Assembly (NCBI RefSeq): GCF_030505395.1
Contig: NZ_CP130044.1
Span: forward strand, 3,085,001 to 3,149,000
Reading direction: 5' to 3'
Length of the DNA stretch: 64,000 nucleotides
From: Asticcacaulis sp. ZE23SCel15
GTDB lineage: Bacteria; Pseudomonadota; Alphaproteobacteria; Caulobacterales; Caulobacteraceae
The notes under the pieces were generated by a model. It was not told the origin of the DNA, did not search any database, and saw nothing but the letters and a program-made list of their open reading frames with translations. Positions 20,598 to 30,236 of the stretch are shown here, in pieces; within the stretch, counting starts at the first letter, position 1, and each line of letters opens with the position of its first letter. The position numbers and the translations under genes were made by a program.

Positions 20598-21689
20598 TTA
20601 AACCAGTGATGGTATAAACTTCAAAGCCTTGCCGAACACGGTCGGCAGGGCTTTTTTGTCATCAAAACTAAGATATTGATACTGATTATGACGGCGCAGA
20701 AAATCAGTTAGTTGCGGTGCAGTTATACGCTGAAACCACACATCCTGAGTTAGCCTGAAGTGGGTAAAGACATGGTCGTAGCGACCAATCAATTTAACTC
20801 CACCGGAAATCAATAATTGATTTTTACTCTCAACATCCGTCCACACCTTATCCCGCCAATCCAGATGAGGCAGCCCCAACATGCCCCCCAGCAAGCCTTT
20901 ATCGGGTCTACGCTCAACGATAAAACCCTCGTCAGAAACGATCAAAAACACCACACCATAGCGATGAGGCTTCGGCGTTTTCGACAACCTGACCGGATAG
21001 TTTTCAGGACGGTTCAGATGATGAGCCAGGCACCCCTCACTCAACGGACATTCTGTGCATTTTGGCGACTTAGGCCGACAAACACTTGACGCTAAATCCA
21101 TCAGAGCTTGCGGCCAGTCAGAGGCCCTATCAGAACGAACCCATTGAGCGGCCAAGGCTTTTAAAGCGGGTTTTGCTGCAGGCATTGGCTCATCAACAGC
21201 ATATAATCGGCTCATGATGCGCTCAATATTACCATCGACAACATTAGCCGGTTTATCGAACGCAAAAGCCGCGACGGCGGCTGCCGTATAAGGGCCAAAA
21301 CTGGGGATTTTTAAGAGCCGCGTCTCATCATCTGGAAAAGCCCCCGCGTATTGATCGACGATGACACGCGCTCCTTTTAGCAGGTTACGTGCGCGTGAGT
21401 AATAGCCAAGTCCCGCCCACGCTGCCATGACCTCACCATCCTCTGCGCTGGCCAGATCATGCACCGTTGGCCAGCGTTTCAGAAAGGCCTCATAATAAGG
21501 TGCGGCATGAGGCACGGTAGTCTGCTGCAACATGACCTCAGACAGCCAAATGCGATACGGATCAACAATTAACTCATCGCCCGGCAACCGCCGCCACGGT
21601 AACGGCCGTGCATAGTCATCGTACCAGTTGAGCAATTTCAGCCTTAAGCGCGAGACATCATCCGCAGACAGGTTTATAACAGTTGTCAT
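20598..21689 (-). CDS. mutY: A/G-specific adenine glycosylase
   Basis: MutY removes adenine mispaired with 8-oxoguanine. The 363-aa protein has EVMLQQTTV with catalytic Glu51, a helix-hairpin-helix (IPSFGPYTAAAVAAFAF) leading to the catalytic Asp in NVVDGN, and the 4Fe-4S motif C-x6-C-x2-C-x5-C in VCRPKSPKCTECPLSEGC. A NUDIX-like C-terminal domain follows. I chose the ATG at 21689, since the upstream extension (to 21803) is antisense to the DUF721 coding sequence. This start codon overlaps the divergent DUF721 start. Confidence 0.94.
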   Translation of the reverse strand: MTTVINLSADDVSRLRLKLLNWYDDYARPLPWRRLPGDELIVDPYRIWLSEVMLQQTTVPHAAPYYEAFLKRWPTVHDLASAEDGEVMAAWAGLGYYSRARNLLKGARVIVDQYAGAFPDDETRLLKIPSFGPYTAAAVAAFAFDKPANVVDGNIERIMSRLYAVDEPMPAAKPALKALAAQWVRSDRASDWPQALMDLASSVCRPKSPKCTECPLSEGCLAHHLNRPENYPVRLSKTPKPHRYGVVFLIVSDEGFIVERRPDKGLLGGMLGLPHLDWRDKVWTDVESKNQLLISGGVKLIGRYDHVFTHFRLTQDVWFQRITAPQLTDFLRRHNQYQYLSFDDKKALPTVFGKALKFIPSLV

Positions 21690-22329
21690 GAAGCGTACCT
21701 TGCCATCCCTTGAAGACGCGGTCGCCATTTTGCGCGCCACACGCACCAAGCGCATGCCTAAACCGCCGCCACCTGTCAACCGCCAGATCACACCCCTGCT
21801 CAAGAGCCTGAGCGCACGCTTCGAGGCCTATGACACAGGGGCCGGCCGGCTGAAAAACCGTTGGCCAGAGATTGTCGGTGAGTCACTTGCCAAATTATCC
21901 GAGCCGGTCAAAATCATATCAGGCCGCCCTACGGCCAAATCCACAGCGCGCGGAAGCCTGTCAAAAAATGCCCCAGTGCCTGCGACGACCAAAGCCACCG
22001 GCATACTCGAAATCCGCTGCGAAGGTGCTTACGCGCCCATATTGCAGCATCAGCAGGATTTGATTATGTCCCGCGTCAATCTGTTTCTAGGGGCAGGCTC
22101 TGTGGGCCGCCTGCGCATCGTACAGGGGCAAGTCAGCCAAACCACGCTGCAAGCCACCGCAACGGTTCAGTCACGCCCCTTGAATGCCGAGCAGGAACTG
22201 GCCCTGCAAAACAGCCTTAAGGACGTCAGTGATGACCGGTTACGGCAGACATTGCTCAAGCTGGGACGTTCTGTGATCGCCAGGGATAATGCCCGCACAA
22301 AGGCTCCGGAGCAATCGCCGAAAACGTAA
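21688..22329 (+). CDS. DUF721 (DciA-like) family protein
   Basis: This 213-aa basic cytoplasmic protein begins MKRTLPSLEDAVAILRATRT. Its central region LKNRWPEIVGESLAKLSEPVKI is the DUF721 core, also found in the helicase loader DciA. A GILEIRCEGAYAPILQHQQD beta-rich stretch follows. It lies between mutY and the DsbA-like genes, a conserved Caulobacterales order. The ATG at 21688 shares two bases with the mutY start on the other strand. A helicase-loader role is possible but not shown. Confidence 0.83.
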   Translation: MKRTLPSLEDAVAILRATRTKRMPKPPPPVNRQITPLLKSLSARFEAYDTGAGRLKNRWPEIVGESLAKLSEPVKIISGRPTAKSTARGSLSKNAPVPATTKATGILEIRCEGAYAPILQHQQDLIMSRVNLFLGAGSVGRLRIVQGQVSQTTLQATATVQSRPLNAEQELALQNSLKDVSDDRLRQTLLKLGRSVIARDNARTKAPEQSPKT

Positions 22330-22461
22330 ACCACCTCTTGCTCCCGTCATAATCTCGCCTTACACACGATTGAAGAATTTAACGCCGCCGCGCGGAATCA
22401 GATATGATTTCGCAGCTTTGCGGTTTAACGCGCATTATCACACTTTGATCTGGTGACCTCT

Positions 22462-23085
22462 ATGTCTATGAACTTTGGAAAATTCCTGGCCGTTGCCGCT
22501 CTTGGCCTAGGCTTGATGGTGTCCGCCTGCTCAAAAGGCGGGGATGCGGTTAAGTCAGATGACATGGTGTTGGGGTCAGAAACAGCCCCAATCACATTGG
22601 TCGAATATGCGTCAGTGACCTGCAGCCACTGCGCCCAGTTCAATGAGACCGTATTTCCGGACATCAAGAAAAATTACATTGATACCGGCAAAGTCAAATA
22701 TGTATTTCGTGAGTTTCTGACGCCACCTAATGATGTTTCAGCGGCCGGTGTCCTTCTGGCGCGCTGCGCCGGTGATGACAAATATTTTCAGGTGATCAAT
22801 TCCGTCATGCGTTCACAACGGGAAATCTTTGAAACCGGCGACGCCAAAGGCGTGTTGTTGCGAATAGCTAAAACGGCCGGGATTTCTGATGAGAAGTTCA
22901 ACACCTGCGTCACTGATGAAGCCGGACTTAAGCGCATCAATGCCAATATGGAAAGCGCCATCAAAGAACATAATATTACCGGCACGCCAACCTTCCTGAT
23001 CAATGGCAAGAAGTACGACTATAAGGGCGGCGACATCAAAGAATTCGACACCGCTTTTGCTGCGGCCACCGCTGAGACCAAGTAA
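22462..23085 (+). CDS. DsbA-like thioredoxin-fold lipoprotein
   Basis: This periplasmic thiol-disulfide protein of the DsbA/BdbD group is probably anchored by lipid. The signal sequence ends in a lipobox VSAC (Cys23 from this start), then a CxxC active site CSHC at about residues 54-57 and a cis-Pro loop GTPTFLINGK. The protein is 207 aa. The ATG at 22462 is preferred, with GGTG upstream; a GTG at 22453 and an ATG at 22468 are alternatives. A second family member starts 2 bp after its stop. Confidence 0.88.
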   Translation: MSMNFGKFLAVAALGLGLMVSACSKGGDAVKSDDMVLGSETAPITLVEYASVTCSHCAQFNETVFPDIKKNYIDTGKVKYVFREFLTPPNDVSAAGVLLARCAGDDKYFQVINSVMRSQREIFETGDAKGVLLRIAKTAGISDEKFNTCVTDEAGLKRINANMESAIKEHNITGTPTFLINGKKYDYKGGDIKEFDTAFAAATAETK

Positions 23086-23087
23086 AC

Positions 23088-23801
23088 ATGATCAAACTAC
23101 CCGCCATACTGAGCAACGCATTCAAAACCAAAAACGCTAAGGGATTGGCGTTAAGGTGCGGGCTTGGCCTGATGGCAGGTTTTATTCTGATGGTGCCCAT
23201 AAGCATATATGCTCAAAATATTGCCGCTCAGGCCGAACTGCCTGAGATGTATAAAGGCAATCCCAAAGCTCCGGTTGAGGTCGTGCAATATGCTTCCGCC
23301 ACCTGTTCCCATTGCGCGCATTGGCACAATACAGTCTGGCCGGAGTTTGAAAAAAAGTACGTCAAAACCGGCAAGGTCAAATTCACCTTCCGCGAAGTCG
23401 CGACGCAACCGGCCAATGTAGCCTTTGGGGTTTACATGGTCGGGCGGTGTGCGGCCGCCAAGCCGCCTGCCAAAATGACAGCCTCTACAGCCTATTTCAC
23501 GGTCGTCGACGGTTTTCTGAAAGATCAGGCCAAGGTCGCCCAAAGCGGCGATGCCTTGACTGAGATTAAAGCCCTGGCCGCGCGTGTCGGTATGGATGAT
23601 GCGGCGCTGGATGCCTGCCTTAAGGACGAAGCCCTGTTTCAAAAGGTTCGCGGCCGCATGGAAAAAACCATGCAGGCCAATAAGGTCGAAAGCACACCAA
23701 CCTTCTTCGTAAACGGTGTGCGCCTGGATGGTGAAACCGAGCTAAAAGATTTTGACGCAGCCATTACCGCCGCGCAAAAACCGAAAAAGAAATCATCTTA
23801 A
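23088..23801 (+). CDS. DsbA-like thioredoxin-fold protein, membrane-anchored or secreted
   Basis: This 237-aa protein is paralogous to the one before it. An N-terminal hydrophobic segment (about residues 24-42, ending in ISIYAQN) acts as signal or anchor. The active site CSHC is at 73-76 and the cis-Pro loop is in STPTFFVNG. It has no lipobox at the cleavage region. The two genes probably form one transcript that continues into smc, whose GTG start lies 3 bp downstream. The substrates are unknown. Confidence 0.88.
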   Translation: MIKLPAILSNAFKTKNAKGLALRCGLGLMAGFILMVPISIYAQNIAAQAELPEMYKGNPKAPVEVVQYASATCSHCAHWHNTVWPEFEKKYVKTGKVKFTFREVATQPANVAFGVYMVGRCAAAKPPAKMTASTAYFTVVDGFLKDQAKVAQSGDALTEIKALAARVGMDDAALDACLKDEALFQKVRGRMEKTMQANKVESTPTFFVNGVRLDGETELKDFDAAITAAQKPKKKSS

Positions 23802-23804
23802 GAC

Positions 23805-26800
23805 GTGCAATTCCAGCGGCTTAAACTCTCAGGCTTCAAATCATTCGTCGATGCTTCTGAATTTCGCATCGATCCCGGTCTGACGGGCATTGTCGGCCCG
23901 AACGGCTGCGGCAAATCCAACCTGCTTGAGGCCCTGCGCTGGGTGATGGGGGCTACCTCTGCCAAGGCTATGCGTGGCATGGGCATGGATGACGTTATTT
24001 TTGCGGGTTCCGATAAACGCCCGTCGCGCAACTGGGCCGAAGTCACACTGACTATCGACAATGCCGACAGGCTCGCCCCCCAACCGTTTACCGATCAGCC
24101 CGTCCTCGAAGTCGCCCGCCGTATCGACCGTGGCGCAGGCTCAACCTACAAAGTCAATGGCAAGGAAGTGCGCGCCCGTGACGTGCAGCTTTTGTTTGCC
24201 GATGCCTCAACAGGTGCCAACTCCCCGGCCCTTGTCCGGCAGGGGCAGATCTCCGAGCTTATCGCCGCCAAGCCGCAAAACCGCAGACGCGTTCTCGAAG
24301 AAGCCGGTGGTGTATCGGGCCTGCATACGCGAAGGCATGAAGCCGAGCTTCGTTTACGCGCCGCCGAAACCAATCTGTCACGGCTGGATGATATTTCGCG
24401 CGAACTGGATCAGGCTTTGTCACGTCTGAAACGTGAAGCCCGTCAGGCTGATAAATATAAGAAAATTTCGGCTGAAATCCGCGCCCTGCAAAAAGCTATC
24501 CTGCACGCCAAATGGCTTGAGGCCCTGTCGGCTTTTCAGACCGCGACCGGCGAGATGCAAACCTTAAGCCGCAACGTAGAAGACACGAACTCGTGCGGCG
24601 GCAGTGGCCCAGACTGAGGCGTTGAAGGCCGCTGAAATTATCCCCCCCTTGCGTGAAGAAGAGGCGGTGGCGGCCACCGTCATGCACCGCCTCAACATTG
24701 AGAAAGAACGCCTTGATCTGGAAGAAAAACAGATCAAAAATGAGATTGAACGCCTTAAAGCCGATCTGCACAGGCAGCAATCCGACCACGCTCGCGAACT
24801 TGACCTGTCCAGCGACGGCCAAAACCAGATTGAGCGGCTAAACGTGGCCCTAGATAAGGTAAAACAGGAAATATCTGAGGCCCCTGCGCGCGAGCCCGAA
24901 CTGGAGGCGGCGGTTGCAACGGCCGAAACCGCGCGCCAGGCCGCCGATCAAACGATTGAACGCCTTGCCGCTGAGCTGGCAGCGCTTACCGAGAGACAAA
25001 GACTTGAGGCGGCACGCCTGCGTGAAGCCGAAAGCCGATTTGAGCGCGCCCAGTCACAGGTTAAAACCGCGCGGTCTGAAAAGTCGAAATCTGGGCACAT
25101 TCGATTATGAAGCGATAACCGCCCTTGAACAGGCAGTCACCGCATCGCAACGCACTCTTGATGAAGCCCGCAACACCAGCGAAACCCTGGAAGCCGGTCG
25201 AGCGCCGCTCGTCGAAGCCGAAGCATCGGCACGCAAAACGGTGCGCGAAGCCGAAGACAAGCTGGGTCGTCTGACCGCAGAAGCGCGCGGGTTATCGCAA
25301 ATCCTGCTGGGTTCCAATTCAAAGGACAAAGCCCCTGTGCTTGATTCCGTGCGGGCCGATAAGGGTTATGAACTGGCGCTGGCCGCCGCGTTAGGCGAAG
25401 ACCTTAACCTGCGTCTGTCTTCACGCCACAGTACCGATGCGCTCGCCTTTTGGGTTGAGGACTTCACCGCGCAAAACACTATAAACTGGCCCACTGGCGT
25501 TACGCCTCTTAGCCAGTTCATCAAGGCACCAACCGCCCTGACCGCCCGTCTCAACGCGGTTGGGGTTGTAGCCCAATCTGACGGCGACAGTTTACAGGCT
25601 CAGTTGCCGACGGGAGCACGGCTTGTGTCCGTTGAGGGCGATCTATGGCGCTGGGACGGCGTGATCGTACGCGCCAAGGCCCCAAAGCCTGCCGCCGTCA
25701 GGCTGTCGCAGCGGACGCGACTTGAGGATCTGGAAACCGAGATCGACGCACTCAAGCCGGAACTTGCCAACGCGCAAGCTACTCTGGCGGTCGCCGCCAC
25801 AGTCCAGAAAACTCACGAAGACAATGTGCGTAATGCACGGCTAAAAATACCGGAGCTTGAACGCGCTTTACGCGGGCAACAAATCAAACTGGATGAGTTG
25901 CAAAAAGCGCAGGCCCGCTTTGACGCCCGCACTCTGGCGCTGAGCGAGACCCTTACCCGCCTTGAAGAAGCTATGATCGAGGCGTCAGAGGCTCTTGAAA
26001 CCATCCGTGCGGAACAATCCGCACCACAGGATCAGACTGAGCTTAACAACGCTCTCAACACAGCCCGTCAGGATGCTGAAATTAAACGTCAATTGGTCAC
26101 CGCGGCACGATCGGCCCTTGATGAAGAAAAACGTAACCGGGCCGCAAGAGAAGGCCGCGAACGTAATATCAGCCGCGACCTGAGCGAATGGACCCGTCGC
26201 CATGCCGCATCCAAAGCCCGTATCGAGCGCCTGCAAAAGGACCAACACGCCACCGCAGAAGCGTTGAGTAAGGCCATCGATGCGCCTGCCGCGTTCGAAG
26301 ACAAACGCATAAGCCTGCTGGACTCCCTGGAAACCGCTGAAAAACGCCTGACTGAGGCGCGAGATAAACTACAAACCGCCGAAAATACCCGACGTGAGGC
26401 TGACATAAAGGAACGTGCTCTCGAACAGGACGCCGCTTCAGCCCGCGAACAACGGGCGGGTGCAGGCGCGCGTCTTGAGGCGGCCCAATTACGCAAGGAT
26501 GAAATCGAAGCCCAAATCCTCAATGAAACCGGTTCCGATCCTGAAGCCCTTGGGCGTCGGCTAAAGGAAGAAGCGATTGCCACTCCTGCCGATGCGGCCG
26601 GTGCCGAATCACTTCTGTCCGGGCTTGAGCGTGAACGCGACCAACTGGGGGCGGTTAATCTGCGCGCCGAAGAAGAGGCAGGCGAGTATCAGGATCGACT
26701 TGAGACCCTCAGCCGGGAACGCCTCGATCTGACAACGGCGATTGCCAAGCTTCGTGACGGCATTGATGAACTGAATGCCGAGGGCCGTGAACGGCTTTTG

Positions 26801-27268
26801 GCGGCGTTTGAAATTATCAATGAGCATTTCAAGGCCCTGTTCGTAGCCTTGTTTGGTGGAGGATCGGCGGAATTGCGTCTGGTCGAATCAGATGATCCGC
26901 TTGAGGCCGGGCTTGAGATTTTCGCCTGCCCGCCCGGTAAACGCCTGTCGACCATGAGCCTGATGTCAGGCGGTGAACAGGCCCTGACCGCCACAGCCCT
27001 GATTTTCGGGGTATTTCTCGCCAATCCGGCACCCGTTTGCGTGCTCGATGAAGTTGATGCGCCGCTCGATGACGCCAATGTCGATAGGTACTGTAAGCTT
27101 TTGGATGAAATGCGTACACGCACCAATACGCGCTTCATCGCCATCACCCACAATCCTGTGACGATGGCGCGTATGGACCGCCTGTTTGGTGTGACTATGG
27201 CCGAGCGCGGCGTATCGCAACTGGTTAGTGTCGATCTTCATCAGGCCGAAGCTATGGTGGCGGATTAA
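23805..27268 (+). pseudogene. smc: Chromosome segregation ATPase SMC, interrupted by two apparent +1 frameshifts
   Basis: SMC with ScpA/B condenses and segregates the chromosome. All parts are present over about 1154 codons: Walker [10 protein letters not shown] (residues 31-39), long coiled coils, a hinge-like middle (25320-25700), then the signature LMSGGEQ and Walker B CVLDEVDAPLDD. The frame changes twice. Near 24588 the VED frame must lose one A to continue as [17 protein letters not shown]; near 25079-25089 one more A must go to reach LGTFDYEAITALEQAV. As read, the first frame stops at 24617 and the second at 25110. Translation starts at GTG (23805). The gene is full length otherwise, so sequencing over-calls are as likely as real inactivation. 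Confidence 0.9.
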
Positions 27269-27406
27269 GCTCGGCACCGCCCATGCATACGCCAAAAACA
27301 GCTTTCAAACAGCGCTGTCATTTCATTTGAATGCACAATATAGTCAAAAAGTCTCAACGGTTAGAGATAAATATACATATAACTACACTTTAGCGTCCGC
27401 CATTGC

Positions 27407-27435
27407 TTGACCTTTGATCGCCTTGCGATTAGGTT
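27407..27435 (+). promoter_or_regulatory. Putative sigma70 promoter of the F0 ATP synthase operon
   Basis: TTGACC (27407-27412) is followed after exactly 17 bp by TAGGTT (27430-27435), about 60 bp before the atpI ATG and after the smc stop. The -10 is imperfect. The -35 is identical to that proposed for rplM. Confidence 0.45.
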
Positions 27436-27495
27436 CCGCGCCGTTCGAAGCAGGGTTATCTCTTAGGGGATAATCCGCCTGCCTAAGTTTTAAAC

Positions 27496-27825
27496 ATGAC
27501 AGATGAACCCCAAAAAGAGACTTCGCCTGATCGGAAGCTCGATGAACTTGAACAGCGCCTTAACGCTATTGAAGCGAAAAAGCGTAAGTCATCAGAAAAA
27601 GATCACGCCGAAGCGGGCGCCAGCGCGGGCTATCAGGCCCTGGGCGAACTGATCGGGGGCATTTTTGTTGGTTTGGGGCTGGGGTGGCTGTCTGATACAT
27701 ATCTTGGTACGAAGCCATGGGGTATGATTGTGGGTGTTCTGATTGGTCTGGCGGGCAGTGTTTATCTGATCGCCAAATCAGCGAATAAATCCACCTCAGA
27801 CAGTGATAAGTCGAAAAAAGATTAG
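27496..27825 (+). CDS. atpI: ATP synthase accessory protein AtpI
   Basis: This small membrane protein is associated with assembly of the F0 c-ring. The 109-aa protein has a charged N-terminal coiled-coil stretch (KLDELEQRLNAIEAKKRKSS), then two glycine-rich helices (GELIGGIFVGLGLGWLSD and WGMIVGVLIGLAGSVYLI), the usual AtpI layout in alphaproteobacteria. It is the first gene of the atpI-B-E-F'-F operon. Confidence 0.92.
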   Translation: MTDEPQKETSPDRKLDELEQRLNAIEAKKRKSSEKDHAEAGASAGYQALGELIGGIFVGLGLGWLSDTYLGTKPWGMIVGVLIGLAGSVYLIAKSANKSTSDSDKSKKD

Positions 27826-27882
27826 GATGATTGAGACGGAGCCATCCGTCTTTGATATTGTTGATTTAAAGAGGTAGGGCTT

Positions 27883-28644
27883 ATGGCCGATCCGTTACAC
27901 CAGTTCCAGATCCAAAAGATCGTTGAGCTTCCGACCGTGGAAGTGGCTGGTATCCCCATCGACCTGTCGATCACCAATTCGGTTATGGCCATGATTATTG
28001 GCACCGGTGCGGTTATCCTGTTTTTCCTTTTTGCAACCGCTCGCACCGCGATCATTCCCGGCCGTATGCAGGTCATGGCAGAAGGTCTGTTTGGCCTGAT
28101 CGATGATCTGGCCGAATCCATCATTGGCGATGAAGGCCGTCACTTCTTCCCATTCATCTTCACCCTGTTCCTGTTTATCCTGAGCCTTAATCTGGTTGGG
28201 ATGACCACCTATTTCACGGCCACATCGCAATTGGCCGTCACCGCCGCTCTGGCTGTGCTGACTATCGGTGCCGTAATTGTGGTCGGCTTTGCCCGCAATG
28301 GCCTTGGCTTTTTCAAGCTGTTCGTGCCGTCAGGCGTGCCGTGGTGGATTCTGCCGCTGATCGTCGTCATCGAAATTGTCTCTTTCCTGATGCGCCCCAT
28401 CACCCTCTCCTTACGTTTGTTCGGCAACATGGTCGGTGGTCACATTGTTATGAAAGTGTTTGCAGGCTTCGTGGTCGCTCTGGCTGGTCTTGGCATCGGT
28501 GGCGTTGTCGGCGCTGTTCTTCCGCTTCTCTCTGTTGTGGCTTTGACTGCACTGGAGTTTCTGGTGGCCTATCTGCAAGCCTTCGTGTTTGCGGTTCTCA
28601 CCTGTGTTTATCTGAACGACGTGGTGAATTTAGGCCACCACTAA
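27883..28644 (+). CDS. atpB: ATP synthase F0 subunit a
   Basis: This membrane subunit forms the proton half-channels against the c-ring. The 253-aa protein has the essential arginine in ITLSLRLFGNMVGGH and the C-terminal LEFLVAYLQAFVFAVLTCVY motif. Between it and atpI are 57 bp with a ribosome-binding site (AAAGAGGT). It is the second gene of the F0 operon; the F1 genes are not in this window, as is usual for alphaproteobacteria. Confidence 0.98.
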   Translation: MADPLHQFQIQKIVELPTVEVAGIPIDLSITNSVMAMIIGTGAVILFFLFATARTAIIPGRMQVMAEGLFGLIDDLAESIIGDEGRHFFPFIFTLFLFILSLNLVGMTTYFTATSQLAVTAALAVLTIGAVIVVGFARNGLGFFKLFVPSGVPWWILPLIVVIEIVSFLMRPITLSLRLFGNMVGGHIVMKVFAGFVVALAGLGIGGVVGAVLPLLSVVALTALEFLVAYLQAFVFAVLTCVYLNDVVNLGHH

Positions 28645-28690
28645 TCGGTTTTTCTTCCTCTAAATAATCTCTATCAGGAGTTTTAAGTCT

Positions 28691-28915
28691 ATGGACGCTT
28701 CAGCTTACAAATACCTCGGCGCTGGTCTGGCTATGCTTGGTATGATCGGTGCCGGTATCGGCCTCGGCGTACTGTTCGGCAACTTCTTCCAGGCCGCCCT
28801 GCGCAACCCTTCGGCGGCCAAGTCGCAACAGACCAACCTCTTCATCGGCATGGCGCTGACCGAAGCTCTGGGTATCCTGGCTTTCGTTATCGCCATCATG
28901 ATCCTGAACGGCTAA
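28691..28915 (+). CDS. atpE: ATP synthase F0 subunit c
   Basis: This 74-aa two-helix proteolipid forms the rotor ring. The polar loop RNPSAAKSQQ lies between the helices, and the proton-carrying glutamate is Glu58 in IGMALTEALG. There is no sign of a sodium-binding signature, so a proton-driven ring is inferred. A ribosome-binding site (CAGGAG) precedes the ATG. Confidence 0.97.
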   Translation: MDASAYKYLGAGLAMLGMIGAGIGLGVLFGNFFQAALRNPSAAKSQQTNLFIGMALTEALGILAFVIAIMILNG

Positions 28916-29029
28916 TTCGCCTAAACAAACACCGATTATCGCGGATCAGGAGCCTAACCGTTTCTGATCCGTGGGTTTGTTTACAGATAGTCCCGTTTAC
29001 GGCCTGAGTTCAGGCCATTTAAGGAATTC

Positions 29030-29680
29030 ATGATGAGCGCCGCAAACGACACCCTGGCTATGTCGCCGGCTGCGGAGCCTTCCGATACGGCGCCCGTCAC
29101 GACGGTGGCCACTCTCGACCCCGTAGCCACTGCCCCGGCAGACGCTCATGCTGACACGCATGAGAGCACCGAACACGCCGGTGGTGAAGCCCATGCCAAG
29201 GGCCTGCCTCAGTTTCAAACCGAACACTGGGCGGGACAAATCGTGTGGCTGGTGATCATATTCACCATCCTCTACATCGCGATCGCCAAGATGTTCGCCC
29301 CCAAGCTTCGCGGCGTTATCTCGACGCGCGGTTCGACCATTTCCGAAGATTTGGCCAACGCCCGCGCTATTCGTGACGAGGCTGAGGCTCAGGCTAAGAT
29401 GTCGGCCGAAGAAACCGCAGCCGCCCATGCCGCAGCCCGTAAGCTGGCCTCTGACGCCAAGACCAAGGCTGCCGCTGAAAGCGCCAAGGTTCAGGCTGAG
29501 GAAGACGCCAAGCTTAACGCTCTGATCGAAGACGCTGAAACCAGCATCCGTGCTTCGCGAGACAAGGCTATGGCCTATGTCGAAGATATTGCCACGGAAA
29601 CGGCCAGTGTTCTGGTTGAAAAACTAACCGGCAAAGCCGCCACCAAAACGGCCCTTAAAGCCGCTTTGAGTAAGGCATAG
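29030..29680 (+). CDS. ATP synthase F0 subunit b' (AtpX-type)
   Basis: This is one of two divergent b-type stator subunits. The 216-aa protein has an unusually long, Ala/Thr/His-rich N-terminal extension of about 60 residues before the membrane helix (IVWLVIIFTILYIAIAKMF). A long coiled coil rich in Ala, Glu and Lys follows. Two adjacent ATG codons (29030 and 29033) are possible starts, with AAGGA upstream. It is followed 10 bp later by the canonical b subunit gene. Confidence 0.94.
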   Translation: MMSAANDTLAMSPAAEPSDTAPVTTVATLDPVATAPADAHADTHESTEHAGGEAHAKGLPQFQTEHWAGQIVWLVIIFTILYIAIAKMFAPKLRGVISTRGSTISEDLANARAIRDEAEAQAKMSAEETAAAHAAARKLASDAKTKAAAESAKVQAEEDAKLNALIEDAETSIRASRDKAMAYVEDIATETASVLVEKLTGKAATKTALKAALSKA

Positions 29681-29690
29681 GAGCACAGAT

Positions 29691-30179
29691 ATGGATTTTT
29701 CTAATCCCGAAGTTTGGGTACAGATCGGCCTCCTGTTGTTCTTTGCCCTCCTGGTGGTCATGAAAGTGCCCGCCAATCTGTGGAAGTCGTTAGGTGACAC
29801 AGGTGATGCGGTTCGCGCCGAGTTGGATGAAGCTGTGCGCATCCGTCAGGAAGCCCAAAGCCTGCTCAACCAAATCAAGGCCGAGCGCCTTGAGGCCGAG
29901 CAAAAGGCTAAGGAACTGGTAGCCTTCGCTAAATCCGAAGCCGTGCGTCTGGCCGAAGAAGCCAAAGAAAAGCTGGCAGAAAACATTGCCCGCCGTCAGG
30001 CCTTAGCCGAGCGTAAAATTGCTCAGGCCGAAGCCAAGGCGGAAGCTGATGTCAAAGCCGCGGCGGCTGATCTGGCGACCAAGTTGACAGAAACCATCCT
30101 GATTGAACGCAACGCCGGCCTCAAAAGCGATCCGTTAGTCGATAAGGCCATTGGCCAAATCGGTCAGCGTTTGTCCTGA
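29691..30179 (+). CDS. atpF: ATP synthase F0 subunit b
   Basis: This 162-aa stator subunit links F0 to F1. It has one N-terminal helix (VWVQIGLLLFFALLVVMKVP) and a long charged coiled coil (residues 35-130), with a DPLVDKAIGQIG-type C-terminus. It is the last gene of the F0 operon and is followed by a strong terminator. Confidence 0.95.
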   Translation: MDFSNPEVWVQIGLLLFFALLVVMKVPANLWKSLGDTGDAVRAELDEAVRIRQEAQSLLNQIKAERLEAEQKAKELVAFAKSEAVRLAEEAKEKLAENIARRQALAERKIAQAEAKAEADVKAAAADLATKLTETILIERNAGLKSDPLVDKAIGQIGQRLS

Positions 30180-30201
30180 TCAGTTTCGACTAAACTCAAA
30201 T

Positions 30202-30236
30202 AAAAAAACCCGCTGGTTGATCCGGCGGGTTTTTTT
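30202..30236. terminator. Bidirectional terminator after atpF
   Basis: The arms AAAAAAACCCGC and GCGGGTTTTTTT pair perfectly around a 10-11-nt loop, with T runs on both strands. It lies between atpF and the convergent gene whose stop codon begins at 30237, overlapping its last base. Confidence 0.9.

Noticed and set aside
26089-26583. 164-aa Ser/Arg-rich reverse frame inside smc
   Set aside because: Typical shadow of a coiled-coil coding region (Glu/Ala/Leu codons read backwards give Ser/Arg/Ala).
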